A DNA stretch of 35,064 bases from Lachnospiraceae bacterium (GTDB taxonomy: Bacteria; Bacillota; Clostridia; Lachnospirales; Lachnospiraceae): the NCBI GenBank assembly GCA_016288705.1, contig JAEELB010000276.1:1-35064 (forward strand), read 5' to 3'. Numbering within the stretch: position 1 is the first letter of the stretch; every line of letters begins with the position of its first letter. Shown here in pieces: positions 32,566 to 35,064 of the stretch. The position numbers and the translations under genes were made by a program. The notes below the pieces were generated by a model that was not told the origin of the DNA, did not search any database, and worked only from the letters and a program-made list of their open reading frames with translations.

Positions 32566-33342
32566 TTACCTTGCTTTTTCAGGATCCAATCCATAGACCT
32601 CTCTCATGGAGATGTCTTTGGATGGATCGGCGCTCTCGATGTCGATCTTGTAGGAATCGTAGGAGATACGATCCATGATCGCATCGGCAAGAGTACTCTC
32701 GCCGCCGCAGATCTGCTGATACCATTCTTCCTCCCGGAACTGGGAGCAGAAGATCGTGGAAGATCTCTTCCGCCGTTTATGGATCAGTTCAAACAGGTTC
32801 CTAGCTTCCGGGTCGGTAAGCTTCAGGAGCAGCCATTCATCGATGATCAGCAGGATCGGCTTGGTGTACTTCTTAAGAACAGCGGGAAAGTTACCATTAT
32901 CCCGGGCTGCCTGCAGGTCAAGGAGCAGGTCCGGAAGGCGAACATACTGGACCGTGTAGTACTGCTTGCAGGCTTCCATGCCGAAGGCACAGGCCATGTA
33001 AGTTTTCCCACTGCCGGTCGCTCCGGTGATGAAGATGTTCCGGTACTCTGTGATATACTCACAGTTCGCCATGCGTTCGATCAGCGCTTTGTTGAGCTTC
33101 CTTCCGGAGTGATAATCGATCGCGGCGACGGAAGCGTCAGGCTGTTCGAACTCAGCTTTACGGATGAGCCTTTTGAGTCGGTTGTTTTTCCGGCTGGTAT
33201 ACTCGATATCGACGAGCATACCCAGACGGTCATCGAAGGGGACTTCCTTCATGGAAGGGTCATCCTTCTGGATACGGAAAGCGTCGGCCATAGCGGTAAG
33301 GCGCATTTCAATAAGTTTGTTTATGGTGCTTTCGTTGGTCAT
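32566..33342 (-). CDS. istB: IS21-family helper ATPase IstB
   Basis: The product is 258 residues. It is an AAA+ protein related to DnaC: Walker A GATGSGKT at 107-114, Walker B ILLIIDEWLL near 160-170, and the IstB-type stretch DYHSGRKLNKALIERMANCEYI before the P-loop. IstB binds target DNA, bends it and activates the IstA transposase. The start ATG overlaps the istA stop by four bases, the usual coupled arrangement. The frame is intact. Length and motifs are normal for the family. Confidence 0.95.
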   Translation of the reverse strand: MTNESTINKLIEMRLTAMADAFRIQKDDPSMKEVPFDDRLGMLVDIEYTSRKNNRLKRLIRKAEFEQPDASVAAIDYHSGRKLNKALIERMANCEYITEYRNIFITGATGSGKTYMACAFGMEACKQYYTVQYVRLPDLLLDLQAARDNGNFPAVLKKYTKPILLIIDEWLLLKLTDPEARNLFELIHKRRKRSSTIFCSQFREEEWYQQICGGESTLADAIMDRISYDSYKIDIESADPSKDISMREVYGLDPEKAR

Positions 33343-34889
33343 GATCTTTTACCTCCGTAGTATCTGGTGCCTCTGGTTATGCCGCGCGGTTTTGTCTGAA
33401 CATCTGCGTCTGAAGAAAGACCGGCTTCCGGCTCCTGCTTCATGACAGCAAGTAGATTTTTGATACTTTTGTAGCTGGGCTTACCGCTGTAGGACAAAGC
33501 ACGTTCACAGACCTTTTCAAGGCGCTGCGGCGTATGCTTGTCCGCCAGCCTCAGCAGTCCCATACAGCTTCTGTATGACTGCTGTTCGACCCTGCCGGAG
33601 GTAAGGATCGCATCGACCACCTTTCGTGTGTTCGGCCCGATCTGATCCGCCCATCTGCGGAAACGGTCGCCGTTCCACTCCAGATATTTCTGGTGATCAT
33701 CGGGCATATGCTCCATGATCGTGGAATACTGGCCGCTCCTGCCGTGGAGCCGGCGATGGGAAGCGATCCGGTCGTGATTGTAAAAAACTTCAATAGTTGT
33801 GTCTGTTACCCGCACATCAACCTTATCTTTGATATACTGATGAGGCACGGAGTAGTACATACCGTCTACTGCGATGTGATAGTTGAACTGGACGGTGGCT
33901 TTCTTCCACTCAGCCGGTTCGAAGGGTGTAGCAGGCAAAGGTGCCAGTAATGGCTGTTCTTCCCCAAGAAACAGACTGAGCCTGCTGCATTCCTTTTTCT
34001 GGAACTGTCTGGCATTGTAGGAGTCGAGCTTCTTCCGGATCGCCGAGTTCAACTCGGCCAGCGAAAAGAACTGCTCATTCCGTAAGGCGGCGGTGATCCA
34101 GGTGGATATCTTGCCTACGGAACCTTCTACATTCGGTTTGTCCTTGGGACGACGCACGCGGGCCGGCAGGATCGCAATGTTATAGTGCTCCGCCATTTCG
34201 TGATACGTCGTATTGAGCACTGGTGTATACCAGTCGCTCTTTCCGTGATCGACAGCTGTCGTGCAGTTGTCGGCCACGAGCATCGGTGTTACACCGCCGA
34301 AGAATTCGAACATGTGGACGTGGGCCCTGATCCAGTTCCCGGTCCGCTCGTTCATGAAGGCTTCGACATAGGTATACTGGCTGTAGGTCAAAACACCAAC
34401 GAACAGCCAGCAGCCGGTGATCTCACCGGTGTCCGGATCGATGATGTGTGCGGGATCTCCCGCCCAGTCGACCTCGATCTGTTCACCCGGCTTTCTGGGG
34501 ATGTGCATGGTTGCACGGCGTTTCTGCTCATCCCTGCGTATGTACTCGCAGAACTGGGAATACATGAGAGGCTCTTCGCCAGCCTGCCGGCATTCCTCAC
34601 AGTATTCTATCCACAGAAGCTTTTTGGTGACACCGTTCCGCAAAAGTTCTTTGCGGATGTAGCTGTAATCGGGCAGACGTCTGTCTGTCGCCGATTTGTC
34701 GCTCGGGAACAGGAGTTCCTCGAGCGCACCGTCGGTCATGCCGAAATCGAGTGGCCATGAGATGCTAAGCTCATCAGCCCTGTCGATCACGCGCCTGACC
34801 GTGTTGCGTGAAACACTGCAGCTTCGTGCAATGTTTCGGTCGCTGAATCCCAGGCTTTTAAGCCTAAGAATCTCACGATACTTGGTCAT
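33339..34889 (-). CDS. istA: IS21-family transposase IstA
   Basis: The product is 516 residues; start ATG with AAGGAGGG upstream on the minus strand. An N-terminal helix-turn-helix (about 12-34, KSLGFSDRNIARSCSVSRNT) probably binds the terminal repeats. The RNase H-like core has the DDE triad D141 (EVDWAGD), D207 (LVADNCT) and E255 (KPNVEG). A C-terminal region rich in Tyr, Arg and His follows, including the beta-barrel-like DGMYYSVPHQY. It cuts and joins the element ends during transposition together with IstB. The frame is full length without stops, so the protein should be functional. Confidence 0.96.
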   Translation of the reverse strand: MTKYREILRLKSLGFSDRNIARSCSVSRNTVRRVIDRADELSISWPLDFGMTDGALEELLFPSDKSATDRRLPDYSYIRKELLRNGVTKKLLWIEYCEECRQAGEEPLMYSQFCEYIRRDEQKRRATMHIPRKPGEQIEVDWAGDPAHIIDPDTGEITGCWLFVGVLTYSQYTYVEAFMNERTGNWIRAHVHMFEFFGGVTPMLVADNCTTAVDHGKSDWYTPVLNTTYHEMAEHYNIAILPARVRRPKDKPNVEGSVGKISTWITAALRNEQFFSLAELNSAIRKKLDSYNARQFQKKECSRLSLFLGEEQPLLAPLPATPFEPAEWKKATVQFNYHIAVDGMYYSVPHQYIKDKVDVRVTDTTIEVFYNHDRIASHRRLHGRSGQYSTIMEHMPDDHQKYLEWNGDRFRRWADQIGPNTRKVVDAILTSGRVEQQSYRSCMGLLRLADKHTPQRLEKVCERALSYSGKPSYKSIKNLLAVMKQEPEAGLSSDADVQTKPRGITRGTRYYGGKRS

Positions 34890-34955
34890 AGATTTGACCC
34901 TCCTTTATCTGTAGTCACGCCTAAGCGTGCCAGTACAGTATAAAGGAATATATGG

Positions 34956-35064
34956 TTTAGGAGCCTTAAAGTGGCTCCTAAACTCCGGAATCAGTGGCTC
35001 TCATTCTCCGGAATGGTGGCTCTCAAAGTCCGGACAGGTGGCTCTGAGGAGCCCGGAATAATCA
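34956..35064. repeat. Right (istA-side) end of the IS: hairpin plus four 22-23 bp repeat units
   Basis: Units with GTGGCTC and a TCCGGA-like end start at 34971, 34994, 35016 and 35038 (the last ends CCCGGA). The first overlaps a perfect 10-bp inverted repeat, TTTAGGAGCC (34956-34965) with GGCTCCTAAA (34973-34982). The hairpin lies between the outer end and istA, where it may limit read-through into the transposase gene. A second small hairpin, CACGC/GCGTG, lies at 34917-34930. Confidence 0.8.

Larger units (their letters stand above)
32479..35064 (-). mobile_element. IS21-family insertion sequence, apparently complete (2586 bp)
   Basis: The element carries istA and istB in the standard order on the minus strand and is bounded by related tips of the TG...CA type. 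The + strand left tip reads TGAATATTACGGGG; the right tip, read inward on the minus strand, is TGATTATTCCGGGC, 11 of 14 bases matching. Inside each tip are several copies of a unit with GTGGCTC and TCCGGA cores, as IS21 elements have at their ends. The right tip coincides with the last base of the window, so the right flank and the target-site duplication cannot be seen. Both genes are intact, so it may be active. Confidence 0.85.

Noticed and set aside
32512..33360. Plus-strand open frame of 282 codons across the IS
   Set aside because: It mirrors istB on the other strand and begins in the terminal repeats; no independent motif was seen.
34971..35057. Regularly spaced short repeats resembling a small CRISPR array
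   Set aside because: Spacing of 22-23 bp leaves no real spacers, the units are at an IS end and match inverted copies at the other end. They are transposase sites.

Overview
The window reads as chromosomal DNA of a Gram-positive, low-oxygen Firmicute, most likely a member of the Clostridia and probably Lachnospiraceae. This is inferred from gene content and order only: an RqcH/NFACT gene next to a DegV gene, the order miaB-mutS-mutL-miaA followed by an aluminium-resistance-type PLP enzyme, a BspA-like leucine-rich-repeat surface giant with a variant sortase signal, strong AGGAGG ribosome sites and frequent AGG/AGA arginine codons. No rRNA, tRNA or CRISPR array was seen.

Layout. (1) 1-3307: the 3' part of a MOP-family lipid flippase converges with rqcH on the minus strand. 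(2) 3342-13122: a compact divergent promoter region drives rqcH leftwards and, rightwards, a tightly packed operon degV-miaB-mutS-mutL-miaA-PLP enzyme. Most junctions overlap by 1-4 bases. It joins two steps of tRNA A37 modification (MiaA makes i6A, MiaB makes ms2i6A) to DNA mismatch repair. (3) 13246-13981: two small genes, a DUF5674-type protein and a partner of unknown function. (4) 13982-22732: a roughly 270-base, hairpin-rich untranslated leader precedes a 2359-residue wall-anchored surface protein, followed by a single-pass membrane protein with a coiled coil and an OmpR-type response regulator without a kinase beside it. (5) 22793-29286: a lipoprotein gene with a palindrome inside its promoter spacer and a textbook terminator after it, then a two-gene operon for an MscS-type channel with large duplicated sensor regions and a membrane-bound PP2C phosphatase fused to an RsbW-like ATPase domain. 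(6) 29329-32213: uridine phosphorylase, then a type IV pilus/type II secretion platform protein and its prepilin peptidase, with a near-consensus promoter overlapping the end of the phosphorylase gene. (7) 32409-35064: the first 23 codons of a secreted-protein gene, cut by a complete IS21-family element (istA/istB on the minus strand) whose tip coincides with the last base of the window.

How the parts relate. Regions 2 and 6 are housekeeping. Regions 4 and 5 look like cell-surface and envelope-sensing modules: a giant adhesin-like protein under a structured RNA leader, an orphan regulator, and a channel/phosphatase pair with extracellular sensors feeding a partner-switching type output. These, with the unexplained leader RNA, are the most likely places for undescribed biology. 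All functional assignments rest on motif reading; no database search was run.
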